Positions 1 through 6,861 of a stretch of DNA of 12,976 nt are shown here, piece after piece (positions within the stretch are counted from its first letter, which is position 1; each line of letters opens with the position of its first letter). The notes under the pieces were generated by a model. It worked only from the letters and a program-made list of their open reading frames with translations. It was not told the origin of the DNA and did not search any database. The stretch comes from Clostridia bacterium (GTDB lineage: Bacteria; Bacillota; Clostridia; Christensenellales; Borkfalkiaceae): contig JAGCLN010000159.1 in assembly GCA_017646945.1 (NCBI GenBank), positions 1-12,976 on the forward strand, read 5' to 3'. A program made the position numbers and the translations under genes.

Positions 1-1127
1 ATAATTTTAAGTTCTTCTTGGCAAGCGTGCCCCGATGCGTGAATTTTTTCCAAACTCTCGTAAACTACTTCCGCGCCCTTTCTATACAGATTATTTATAA
101 CTTGGTAAATATTTTTTTCGTTGCCAGGAATTGGCGATGCGGAAATTATAATTGTATCGTTTTTACCGATAGTAACGTCACGCGATTCGCCCGATGCCAT
201 ACGCGTAAGCGCGCTCATAGGCTCACCCTGAGAACCGGTTGAAATTACAACTAACTCTCTATCGGGAATATTCTTAATGCGGTCGATATCAACTAAAATA
301 TCTTTGGGAACGATAAGTTCACCGATACTTCGCGCGGATTCTATTACGTTTATCATACTTCTACCCGATAACGCAACTTTACGCTTGTTCTTTTCGGCAA
401 GGTTGAGTATTTGCTGTATGCGGTAAACGTTTGACGCGAAGGTGGCAACTATAAGCCTGCGGTTTTTGTTTTGACCAAACAACCTATCAAGGTTATCGTA
501 AACAACGCTTTCGCTCATAGAATATCCCGAACGCTCAACGTTGGTAGATTCGCAAAGCATTAGTAAAACCTTTCTCTTACCTATCTCGGTAAGGCGAGCA
601 AGGTCGATAATCTCACCGCCGATAGGCGTTAAGTCAACCTTAAAATCGCCCGAGTGGAACACCAAGCCAACGGGCGTGTTTATCGCAAGCGCAACCGCTC
701 CGGAAATCGAGTGGTTAACACCGATAAACTCAATGGAAAAGCAACCTGCTTTTATAATGGTTTTAGGCTCAACGGCAAAGAGTTTTGCATTCTTTACGCC
801 TTGTTCTTTTATTTTGTTTTCAAGTAGCGTAAGAGTAAGTTTTGTTCCGTAAACGGGAATATCTAATTCTTTAAGTAGGTACGGCACTCCGCCTATATGG
901 TCTTCGTGGCCGTGAGTTAAAAATAAACCTTTAATTTTATCCTTGTTTTGAATAATATAGGTGATATCGGGAATAACAAGGTCAATCCCCGGCATATCTT
1001 GGCTTGGGAAAGTCAACCCCGCGTCAATGATAATTATATCTTTTTGAAATTCTAAGGCGGTCATGTTCTTACCGATTTCACCAACGCCACCTAAGAATCT
1101 CACCTTTAAACTGTTTTTGTTTTTCAT
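1..1127 (-). CDS. rnj: Ribonuclease J (5' part; C-terminus beyond left edge)
   Basis: Metallo-beta-lactamase/beta-CASP ribonuclease with 5'-3' exo- and endonuclease activity in mRNA turnover and rRNA maturation, acting in the cytoplasm. 375 codons are visible of roughly 550 usual for the family. The reading frame is open to the left edge. Residues 72-77 form the zinc-binding HGHEDH motif, after an N-terminal strand (VRFLGGVGEIGKN) typical of RNase J. Later come the GDFKVD motif, a GRSM loop, STGSQGEP, and near the edge ASGHACQEEL, the beta-CASP histidine motif. The missing part would be the last beta-CASP/lactamase stretch and the C-terminal domain. The start is ATG at 1127-1125 with GAGG at 1134-1137, 6 nt upstream. 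The gene has its own promoter and is a separate transcription unit from valS. Identification is secure; whether it is a J1 or J2 type cannot be told. Confidence 0.95.
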   Translation of the reverse strand, partial: MKNKNSLKVRFLGGVGEIGKNMTALEFQKDIIIIDAGLTFPSQDMPGIDLVIPDITYIIQNKDKIKGLFLTHGHEDHIGGVPYLLKELDIPVYGTKLTLTLLENKIKEQGVKNAKLFAVEPKTIIKAGCFSIEFIGVNHSISGAVALAINTPVGLVFHSGDFKVDLTPIGGEIIDLARLTEIGKRKVLLMLCESTNVERSGYSMSESVVYDNLDRLFGQNKNRRLIVATFASNVYRIQQILNLAEKNKRKVALSGRSMINVIESARSIGELIVPKDILVDIDRIKNIPDRELVVISTGSQGEPMSALTRMASGESRDVTIGKNDTIIISASPIPGNEKNIYQVINNLYRKGAEVVYESLEKIHASGHACQEELKI

Positions 1128-1161
1128 AGTAAGCCTCGTAAAATATTACATATATGTATAT

Positions 1162-1190
1162 ATTTTAACACAACTATCCCCTTTTGTAAA
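1162..1190 (-). promoter_or_regulatory. Promoter of rnj
   Basis: On the minus strand a TTTACA -35 box (1185-1190) is followed by a 17-bp spacer and a TAAAAT -10 box (1162-1167). Transcription would begin near 1155, giving a leader of about 28 nt that contains only the GAGG ribosome binding site. There is one mismatch to the sigma-A consensus in each box. It lies downstream of the hairpin at 1255-1280, so rnj is isolated from transcription arriving from the right. Confidence 0.65.
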
Positions 1191-1254
1191 CACAATATAA
1201 TAATCCCGTTCCTTTTCGACAAAAAAAGCAAGTTCTTCCACTTTGAATCAATAA

Positions 1255-1280
1255 AAAAATGCACCGCTTGGTGCATTTTT
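1255..1280 (-). terminator. Intrinsic terminator of the DUF6273-like relic
   Basis: Perfect inverted repeat: stem 1255-1265 (AAAAATGCACC) with 1270-1280, loop 1266-1269. The GC-rich core is ATGCACC/GGTGCAT. On the minus strand the stem is followed by a run of seven T (complement of 1253-1259). It starts 6 nt after the stop codon of the relic, as expected for that gene's own terminator, and now shields the rnj promoter. The flanking A and T runs are symmetrical, so it could also work on the plus strand, but nothing obvious is transcribed into it from the left. Confidence 0.8.
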
Positions 1281-1286
1281 ATTAAA

Positions 1287-1427
1287 TTAAAGTTGAATTC
1301 GTAATGCAGGAACAATACCACCGCTTTCAAAATTAGAATTTGCAGAAGAAACATAACTACCATCAACGTAAACTCGATATACGAAAATACTCATAGAGTT
1401 ATTAGGCGAACGCAACCACTCTTTACA
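1287..1427 (-). pseudogene. C-terminal relic of a DUF6273-like (WLRSP) protein
   Basis: A 46-codon minus-strand frame opens after a TAG at 1428-1430 and ends at TAA 1287-1289. It begins CKEWLRSPNN, continues through VYRVYVDGSYVSS, and ends GGIVPALRIQL. This is the layout I know from the C-terminal end of DUF6273-type domains of Clostridia: W-W-L-R-S-P, then a strand with V..DG, then a final G-V-R-P-A-L-x-I-x-L. It has no usable start: the only ATG (1394-1392) is internal and lacks a ribosome binding site. Upstream, only 20-odd bases separate it from the valS terminator, so the N-terminal part has been lost. It keeps its stop codon and terminator, which suggests a 5' deletion of a once complete gene. 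With its terminator, the rnj promoter and the valS terminator, it accounts for most of the 353-bp gap between rnj and valS. The family call rests on recalled motif patterns, not on a search. Confidence 0.6.
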
Positions 1428-1450
1428 CTAAAACTTAGCGCAAAAAGACA

Positions 1451-1475
1451 AAAGCACGGCTAAAAGCCGTGCTTT
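1451..1475 (-). terminator. Intrinsic terminator of valS
   Basis: A perfect 10-bp stem, 1451-1460 (AAAGCACGGC) with 1466-1475, and a 5-nt loop (1461-1465). It starts 5 nt after the valS stop codon. On the minus strand the hairpin is followed by a broken U tract (TGTCTTTTTG). It probably ends the valS transcript before the relic and rnj. Confidence 0.85.
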
Positions 1476-1480
1476 ATCTA

Positions 1481-4111
1481 TTACATTTCTTCAAGTTCTT
1501 TGATGTTTGCAAGAATTTTCTTTCTCATATCAATATACATATTGAGTTTATCTCTTTCTTGGTCAACAAGCGCTTTGGGTGCTTTTGCCAAGAAACCGTT
1601 GTTTGAAAGTTTACCGTTTGCTCTTGCAATTTCCGATTCAACCTTTTCAAGTTCACCTTTTAAACGGATAACTTCTTTATCAAGGTCAACTAGTTCGCCG
1701 AGCGGAATATAAAGTTCAGTCTTATCTAAAACTACGGAAACGGTTTTGCCATCAAGCGCGTCTTTACTATCGATAAACTTAACGCCGTTAAGGTTAGCAA
1801 GTTTTTCAATATAAACGAGCGCTTTGTTGATAAGGTTTTTCTTTTCGGTTACAACGAATAAGTCAACTTTCTTAGACGGCGCGCAACCGCTATCCGCCCT
1901 AATTTGCCTAATCGCGGTGATAATATCCATAACGTAAGCGCAGTCTTCCGCATCTTTACGGTAAGCAAGCTTAGAATTGTATCTTGGATATTCGGCAAGC
2001 ATAATAGTTCCGTCTACGCCGGGGATATGCTGATAAATTTCTTCCGTGATAAAGGGGATATAGGGGTGAAGAAGTTTTAAAGTGTTTTTCAAAACGTAAA
2101 TTAAAACGCTTAAAACAGTCGTCTTCTTATCTTCGTCAGTACCGTATAAATATGGCTTAGAAAGTTCGATATACCAGTCGCAGAAGTCGTTCCAGAAGAA
2201 TTCTTGAAGTTCGCCACAAGCAACGCCGATTTCATACTTATTCATACTTACCGTTACTTTTCTAACGGTGTTGTTAAGTTTAGAAATTATCCACTTATCC
2301 GCTAAGTTCAACTTAACTTCGCTTATATCTTTAATGGTTTTGCCTTCGCAGTTCATTAAAACGAAACGCGATGCGTTCCAAATCTTATTGATATAGTTAC
2401 GGCAACCTTCAATCTTATCTTTACTAAATCTCGTATCGCTACCGGGTGCAATACCGTTTAAGAGCGCGTAACGAAGGGTATCTGCGCCGTACTCGTCAAT
2501 AATTTCAAGCGGGTCGATACCGTTACCTAAACTCTTACTCATCTTTCTGCCTTGAGCGTCACGAACTAAACCGTGAATCAACACGTCACTAAACGGAATA
2601 TGACCTGTGTGTTCTAAGCCCGAGAAAATCATACGCGCTACCCAGAAGAAGATAATATCGTATGCGGTAACTAATAAATCGGTAGGATAGAAGTATTTAA
2701 GGTCTTCCGTATTTTCAGGATATCCAAGCGTTGAGAAAGGCCAAAGCGCAGACGAGAACCAAGTATCTAATACGTCTTCATCTTGGCGCATTTTGGTACT
2801 GTTACACTTAGGACATACCGTAACGTCAGTCTTAGAAACAATCATTTCACCACAGTCGTCACAGTAGTATGCGGGAATTCTATGACCCCACCAAAGTTGA
2901 CGAGAAATACACCAGTCCCTAATGTTTTCCATCCAGTTATAGTAAATCTTAGTAAATCTTTCAGGGGTGAATTTGATACTCTTTTTTCTAACAACGTCAA
3001 TCGCGGGTTTAGCAAGCGGTTCCATCTTAACGAACCATTGTTTAGAAATGATAGGCTCAACGGTTGTTGAACAACGATAACAATGGCCAACGTTGTGCGC
3101 ATACGCTTCGGTCTTTTCTAAAAGACCGATTGCTTCTAAATCCTTAACGATTTGCTTTCTGCATTCAAACCTATCAAGACCTGCGTACTTGCCTGCTTCT
3201 TCGTTCATAGTACCGTCGTCGTTCATAGTTTTGATTACGGGAAGATTGTGGCGGAGGCCTACTTCAAAGTCGTTGGGGTCGTGAGCGGGGGTAATCTTAA
3301 CCGCGCCCGTACCGAAATCAAGTTCAACGTATTCGTCGGCAATAAGCGGAATTTCACGATTAGCAAGGGGTAAAATTAATGTTTTGCCTAAAATATCAGC
3401 ATATCTTTCGTCTTTGGGGTTAACTGCAACGGCAACGTCGCCAAGCATAGTTTCAGGACGAGTGGTCGCTACGACAACGTATCTATCTTCACCTTTTACT
3501 TGGTACTTAATGTGCCATAAGCCCGATTGTTCTTCGGTATAATCAACTTCGGCATCGGAAAGAGCCGTTTTACAAACGGGGCACCAGTTGATAATTCTCT
3601 TACCTTGATAGATAAGACCTTTTTCATAAAGGTTTACGAAAACTTCCTTAACCGCTTTGTTAAGATTTTCATCCATTGTGAACGCTAAACGCGACCAATC
3701 GCAAGAAGAACCTAATTTTTTAAGTTGTTCAACGATTCTTCCGCCGTATTTTTCCTTCCACGCCCAAGCGCGAACGAGAAATTCCTCACGCCCGATTTCT
3801 TCCTTAGATAAACCTTCTTTTTTAAGCGCGTCAACGATTTTAACTTCCGTTGCGATAGACGCGTGGTCAGTACCGGGAAGCCACAAGGTTTCGTAACCTT
3901 GCATACGCTTAAACCTTACGATACTATCTTGGATAGAATCGTTAAGAGCGTGGCCCATGTGAAGTTGACCGGTGATGTTCGGCGGGGGAATTACCACGGT
4001 AAAGGGAACTTTATCGGGGTTGGGGTTTGCTTTGAAATAACCCTTTTCTTCCCATTCCTTGTAAATTCTGTCTTCAAAAGACTTAGGATTGTAAGTTGTT
4101 GACATTTCCAT
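1481..4111 (-). CDS. valS: Valyl-tRNA synthetase
   Basis: Class I aminoacyl-tRNA synthetase that charges tRNA-Val and edits mischarged threonine; cytoplasmic. From the chosen start it has 876 residues, usual for bacterial ValRS. The HIGH signature is HMGH at about 51-54 (within PPPNITGQLHMGH) and the KMSKS loop is at 523-527. The CP1 editing domain shows ATTRPETMLGD and GTGAVKITPAHDPND. Two cysteine pairs (CPVC, and CDDC with CPKC) look like zinc sites. The end is a heptad-rich coiled coil of about 65 residues ending KELEEM, a ValRS hallmark. The frame extends upstream to an ATG at 4147, but that codon would lie only about 13 nt from the predicted transcript start and has no ribosome binding site. 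ATG 4111-4109 has GGAG at 4120-4123, 8 nt away, and gives an N-terminus (MEMSTTYNPKSFEDRIYKEW) like other ValRS. The common neighbour folC is not downstream. Confidence 0.97.
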   Translation of the reverse strand: MEMSTTYNPKSFEDRIYKEWEEKGYFKANPNPDKVPFTVVIPPPNITGQLHMGHALNDSIQDSIVRFKRMQGYETLWLPGTDHASIATEVKIVDALKKEGLSKEEIGREEFLVRAWAWKEKYGGRIVEQLKKLGSSCDWSRLAFTMDENLNKAVKEVFVNLYEKGLIYQGKRIINWCPVCKTALSDAEVDYTEEQSGLWHIKYQVKGEDRYVVVATTRPETMLGDVAVAVNPKDERYADILGKTLILPLANREIPLIADEYVELDFGTGAVKITPAHDPNDFEVGLRHNLPVIKTMNDDGTMNEEAGKYAGLDRFECRKQIVKDLEAIGLLEKTEAYAHNVGHCYRCSTTVEPIISKQWFVKMEPLAKPAIDVVRKKSIKFTPERFTKIYYNWMENIRDWCISRQLWWGHRIPAYYCDDCGEMIVSKTDVTVCPKCNSTKMRQDEDVLDTWFSSALWPFSTLGYPENTEDLKYFYPTDLLVTAYDIIFFWVARMIFSGLEHTGHIPFSDVLIHGLVRDAQGRKMSKSLGNGIDPLEIIDEYGADTLRYALLNGIAPGSDTRFSKDKIEGCRNYINKIWNASRFVLMNCEGKTIKDISEVKLNLADKWIISKLNNTVRKVTVSMNKYEIGVACGELQEFFWNDFCDWYIELSKPYLYGTDEDKKTTVLSVLIYVLKNTLKLLHPYIPFITEEIYQHIPGVDGTIMLAEYPRYNSKLAYRKDAEDCAYVMDIITAIRQIRADSGCAPSKKVDLFVVTEKKNLINKALVYIEKLANLNGVKFIDSKDALDGKTVSVVLDKTELYIPLGELVDLDKEVIRLKGELEKVESEIARANGKLSNNGFLAKAPKALVDQERDKLNMYIDMRKKILANIKELEEM

Positions 4112-4166
4112 ATTCTTATCTCCAAATTGAGAGTATTTTTCTTTCATCGAGTAGCGAATCTTTTAT

Positions 4167-4195
4167 AGTATATAAAATTTTTGAATTATTGTCAA
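4167..4195 (-). promoter_or_regulatory. Promoter of valS
   Basis: On the minus strand a consensus TTGACA (4190-4195), a 17-bp spacer and TATACT (4167-4172). Transcription should begin near 4160, leaving a leader of about 50 nt before ATG 4111. That is far too short for a T-box leader. The -35 box lies on the same bases as the -35 of the divergent importer promoter. Confidence 0.8.
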
Positions 4196-4218
4196 ACAAA
4201 AGTTGCCGTTCATACAAT
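4189..4218 (+). promoter_or_regulatory. Promoter of the ABC importer operon
   Basis: On the plus strand TTGTCA (4189-4194), an 18-bp spacer and TACAAT (4213-4218). The transcript would start near 4225, about 30 nt before the first ATG (4254). This leaves room for the GGAG site at 4242-4245 but none for a THI-box or similar riboswitch. The spacer is 1 bp longer than ideal and each box has one mismatch, so this promoter is probably weaker than the valS one. Confidence 0.55.
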
Positions 4219-4253
4219 GTATTATTCCTTAATATTTTATCGGAGTGATTATA

Positions 4254-5252
4254 ATGAGAAAATTTATTGCAATATTATCAACAACCATTTTACTTTTGCT
4301 TCCTACCATAGGGTGCAAAAACGAAAAAGACAACGGCGTAATTAGAGTTAACGAAGTTACCGATTCCTTTTTCTACGCCCCCTTCTACGTTGCTATTGAA
4401 AAAGGCTTTTTTGAAGAAGAAGGCTTAACGATTGAACTTACTAACGGCGGTGGGTCAGACGTATCTATGACCGCACTTTTATCAAAGAACGCCGATATCA
4501 TTTTGGCAGGGCCCGAAACGGCAGTTTACGTCAACCGCCAAAAGCGTGACGACGCGCCCAAAATCTTTGCCCAACTAACCAAGCGCGACGGTTGCTTTTT
4601 GATTTCAAAAACCGCCGAACCGAACTTTAAGTGGGAAGACATAAAAAACAAAGAAATCATCATCGGTAGAAAGGGCGGTTTGCCTGCTATGACCTTTCAG
4701 TATATCGTTAAAAATTTAGGTCTTACCGAAGGGGTTGATATCAATTTAAGAACGGATATTCAATTCAATCTTATGGCGCCCACTTTTGAAACTTCTTCCG
4801 CCGATTACGTAACGCTTTTCGAACCCGTTGCAACCGAGTTTGTTTCAAGCGGAAAAGGTCATATCGTAGCGAGCGTTGGCGAGAAAAGTGGGGAGATTCC
4901 CTACACTTCTTTTATCGCGTTAGAAAGTTTTTTGAAAAACCAACCGCAAAAGGTTGAAAAGTTCGTAAAAGCGATGTATAAGGCGATTAACTACGTTGCT
5001 ACCGCACCCGAAGAAGAAGTGGCGAGAGAACTCGTTAAGCACTTTAAAGGGGCTGACGTAACTGCAACAGCAAAATCGCTTAAAAACTATAAATCGGTTG
5101 ATACTTGGATGACTAATATGGCTTTACCAGAGAGTATGTTTAACACCCTTATTAGCGTTATTACAAGCGCGGGCGAAAGCGCAAGCGGTGTAACTTATAG
5201 CGCAGTTACCGACAATAGTTTTGCAACTAAAATTTACAATGAACTAAACTAA
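4254..5252 (+). CDS. ABC importer substrate-binding lipoprotein (NMT1/SsuA/TauA type)
   Basis: Extracytoplasmic solute-binding protein of the nitrate/sulfonate/taurine/thiamine-precursor group (NMT1/THI5-like fold), 332 residues. Residues 1-20 are a signal peptide (MRKF, then a hydrophobic run) followed by PTIGC with Cys21 as the likely lipid-anchored residue; Thr at -3 makes the lipobox slightly unusual. Mature-chain hallmarks are FFYAPFYVAIEKGFFEEEGL (periplasmic-binding N-lobe), GGGSDVSMTALLSKNADI, then GRKGGLPAMTF at the ligand loop, and DYVTLFEPVA. I chose ATG 4254 because GGAG (4242-4245) sits 8 nt before it; an in-frame GTG at 4245 overlaps that ribosome binding site and is less likely. 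It is first in a binding protein-ATPase-permease operon, 26 nt before the ATPase. Specificity cannot be assigned: pyrimidine, sulfonate, riboflavin-like or other small molecules remain possible. Confidence 0.88.
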   Translation: MRKFIAILSTTILLLLPTIGCKNEKDNGVIRVNEVTDSFFYAPFYVAIEKGFFEEEGLTIELTNGGGSDVSMTALLSKNADIILAGPETAVYVNRQKRDDAPKIFAQLTKRDGCFLISKTAEPNFKWEDIKNKEIIIGRKGGLPAMTFQYIVKNLGLTEGVDINLRTDIQFNLMAPTFETSSADYVTLFEPVATEFVSSGKGHIVASVGEKSGEIPYTSFIALESFLKNQPQKVEKFVKAMYKAINYVATAPEEEVARELVKHFKGADVTATAKSLKNYKSVDTWMTNMALPESMFNTLISVITSAGESASGVTYSAVTDNSFATKIYNELN

Positions 5253-5278
5253 GTTTTACCTTTTGCAAAGGAGAAAAT

Positions 5279-6043
5279 ATGGATGATATACTTGAATTTA
5301 AAAACGTTTCCCTATCCTATCAAGGTAGTTATGAAACAACCGCTTTAAAAGACCTTTCGTTTAAGGTAAAAAACACCGAATTCGTATCGATAATCGGTCC
5401 GTCAGGTTGCGGTAAAACAACGATTTTATCCTTGATTGCAGGGCTTATCAAACAAAGTAGCGGTGAAATTTTATACAAGGGCAAACCGCTTGAAAAAGGC
5501 AACAAAAATATCGGGTATATGTTACAGCGCGACGAACTTTTTCCTTGGCGAAGCATTGAAAGAAACGTTCTTTTGCCCTTAGAAATTAAGAAGATGAAAA
5601 ACGCCGAAACTAAAGAGCGCGCGCTATCGCTCGTTGACAAGTACGACCTTAACGGATTTGTAAAGGCGTATCCGCACGCCCTTTCCGGCGGTATGCGACA
5701 ACGCGTTGCTTTAATTAGAACGCTTGCTCCCAACCCCGATTTACTTCTTCTTGACGAGCCGTTTTCCGCATTAGATTCACAAACTCGGCTAAAAGTTAGC
5801 GGTGACGTTTTAAGAATAATTAAATCTGAAAATAAAACGGCAATACTCGTAACGCACGATATTGCCGAAGCGATTTCTATGAGCGATAGAATTATCGTAT
5901 TGTCAAACCGCCCCGCTCGCGTTTATAAGGAACATATACTTAATTTTGACAAGTCGCTTTCACCCCTAAAACGCAGGGAACAAAAAGAGTTTTCGCAACT
6001 TTTTGATAAGTTATGGAGAGAACTTAGCAATGAAGAATTTTGA
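5279..6043 (+). CDS. ABC importer ATP-binding protein (SsuB/TauB type)
   Basis: Cytoplasmic ATPase that powers the importer, 254 residues. All nucleotide-binding motifs are intact: Walker A GPSGCGKTT at 40-48, Q-loop Gln83, signature LSGGMRQR at 135-142, Walker B LLLLDEP at 155-161, D-loop SALD at 163-166 and H-loop His193. The segment QRDELFPWRSIERNV after the Q-loop is typical of the SsuB/TauB/NrtD group. The start is ATG 5279 with AAAGGAG at 5267-5273. It overlaps the permease gene by 14 nt, so the two are probably translated together. Function as importer ATPase is certain; substrate is not. Confidence 0.95.
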   Translation: MDDILEFKNVSLSYQGSYETTALKDLSFKVKNTEFVSIIGPSGCGKTTILSLIAGLIKQSSGEILYKGKPLEKGNKNIGYMLQRDELFPWRSIERNVLLPLEIKKMKNAETKERALSLVDKYDLNGFVKAYPHALSGGMRQRVALIRTLAPNPDLLLLDEPFSALDSQTRLKVSGDVLRIIKSENKTAILVTHDIAEAISMSDRIIVLSNRPARVYKEHILNFDKSLSPLKRREQKEFSQLFDKLWRELSNEEF

Positions 6044-6830
6044 AATTTCTAACGAACGGCGCGCCTACTTAAAAAAGGAAAAAAGCAAAAAGATTTTAAC
6101 CGTAATTAGCCAAGTTTTAATACTTTTAGTATTTTTAGGGCTTTGGGAAGCACTTGCTCGCTTTAAAATTATAGATAGTTTTTTAATGAGCCAACCGTCT
6201 AAAATCTTTAAAACTATTATAGACCTATTTAAGACGGGCGAACTTACCACTCATATTCTAACAACCCTTTACGAAACTCTACTCGGATTTTTGATTGCAA
6301 CTTCACTTGGAACTATTATCGCGTTAACGCTATGGTGGAGCGAGTTTTTAAGAAAAGTTTTAGAGCCGTACGTTGTGGTTTTAAACAGTTTGCCAAAGAT
6401 TGCGCTTGGGCCTATCATTATAGTTTGGTTTGGCGCAGGAACTAAGTCGATAATTTTTATGGCGGTTATTATTACTATAATCGTAACAATTATCACTATG
6501 CTCAATGGGTTTTTAGCGGTTGAGCAAGGCAAACTACTTCTAATGCGTTCACTCGGCGCTACCAAAATTCAAACGCTTATAAAACTCGTGATACCCGCGT
6601 CTATCCCCACTTTTATTTCCTGTTTAAAAATAAACGTTGGCATGGCTTGGATAGGCTCGATTATGGGCGAATACCTTGTTTCAAAGCAAGGCATAGGCTA
6701 CTTGATAGTATACGGCGGTCAAGTGTTTAGGCTTGATTTAGTTATGGCTTCAACGGTAATACTTTGCGTTCTTGCATCGCTAATGTATCTTTTAGTTTCC
6801 ATACTTGAAAAAGTATTAGTTAAAAAATAA
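6030..6830 (+). CDS. ABC importer permease (SsuC/TauC type)
   Basis: Inner-membrane channel subunit of the BPD_transp_1/MetI-like family, 266 residues. About six hydrophobic helices are visible: roughly 22-42, 77-100, 108-130, 135-160, 195-215 and 232-260. The cytoplasmic EAA-type loop lies around 165-190 (LLLMRSLGATKIQTLIKLVI followed by PASIP), where the ATPase docks. Sequences such as LNSLPKIALGPIIIVWFG are typical of the TauC/SsuC group. The frame is open upstream to an ATG at 6003, but ATG 6030 is preceded by GGAGAG (6015-6020) 9 nt away and gives the usual charged N-terminus, so I use it. It is last in the operon and is followed at once by a strong terminator. Confidence 0.93.
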   Translation: MKNFEISNERRAYLKKEKSKKILTVISQVLILLVFLGLWEALARFKIIDSFLMSQPSKIFKTIIDLFKTGELTTHILTTLYETLLGFLIATSLGTIIALTLWWSEFLRKVLEPYVVVLNSLPKIALGPIIIVWFGAGTKSIIFMAVIITIIVTIITMLNGFLAVEQGKLLLMRSLGATKIQTLIKLVIPASIPTFISCLKINVGMAWIGSIMGEYLVSKQGIGYLIVYGGQVFRLDLVMASTVILCVLASLMYLLVSILEKVLVKK

Positions 6831-6859
6831 AAAATGCGAGTCAAACCGACTCGCATTTT
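6831..6859. terminator. Shared bidirectional terminator between convergent operons
   Basis: A perfect 12-bp stem, 6831-6842 (AAAATGCGAGTC) with 6848-6859, and a 5-nt loop (6843-6847). The A and T ends give each strand a U-rich end. It begins on the base after the permease stop codon (6828-6830) and ends 2 nt before the stop codon of the TPR gene on the other strand (6862-6864), so one hairpin serves both operons. Confidence 0.88.
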
Positions 6860-6861
6860 AT

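Noticed and set aside
541..852. 103-codon plus-strand frame
   Set aside because: Antisense shadow of the RNase J gene; the minus-strand frame carries the family motifs.
1148..1240. Short GTG-started minus-strand frame (VEELAFFVEKERDYYIVFTK and onward)
   Set aside because: About 30 codons, no convincing ribosome binding site, located just after a terminator and overlapping the rnj promoter. The peptide looks plausible but nothing else supports it.
1124..1366. 80-codon minus-strand frame across the rnj-valS gap
   Set aside because: It reads the DUF6273-like relic in a shifted frame, then runs through that gene's terminator and the rnj promoter. Its protein is low-complexity hydrophobic sequence with no ribosome binding site.
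2941..2960. Tandem 10-bp repeat (AGTAAATCTT twice)
   Set aside because: It lies inside valS in a conserved stretch encoding RFTKIYYNW, does not disturb the frame, and looks coincidental.
2783..3373. Several plus- and minus-strand frames of 60-95 codons
   Set aside because: All lie within valS, which is continuous and conserved through this stretch; they are shadows without family motifs.
5329..5733. 134-codon minus-strand frame
   Set aside because: Antisense shadow of the ATPase gene, covering its Walker A to signature region.
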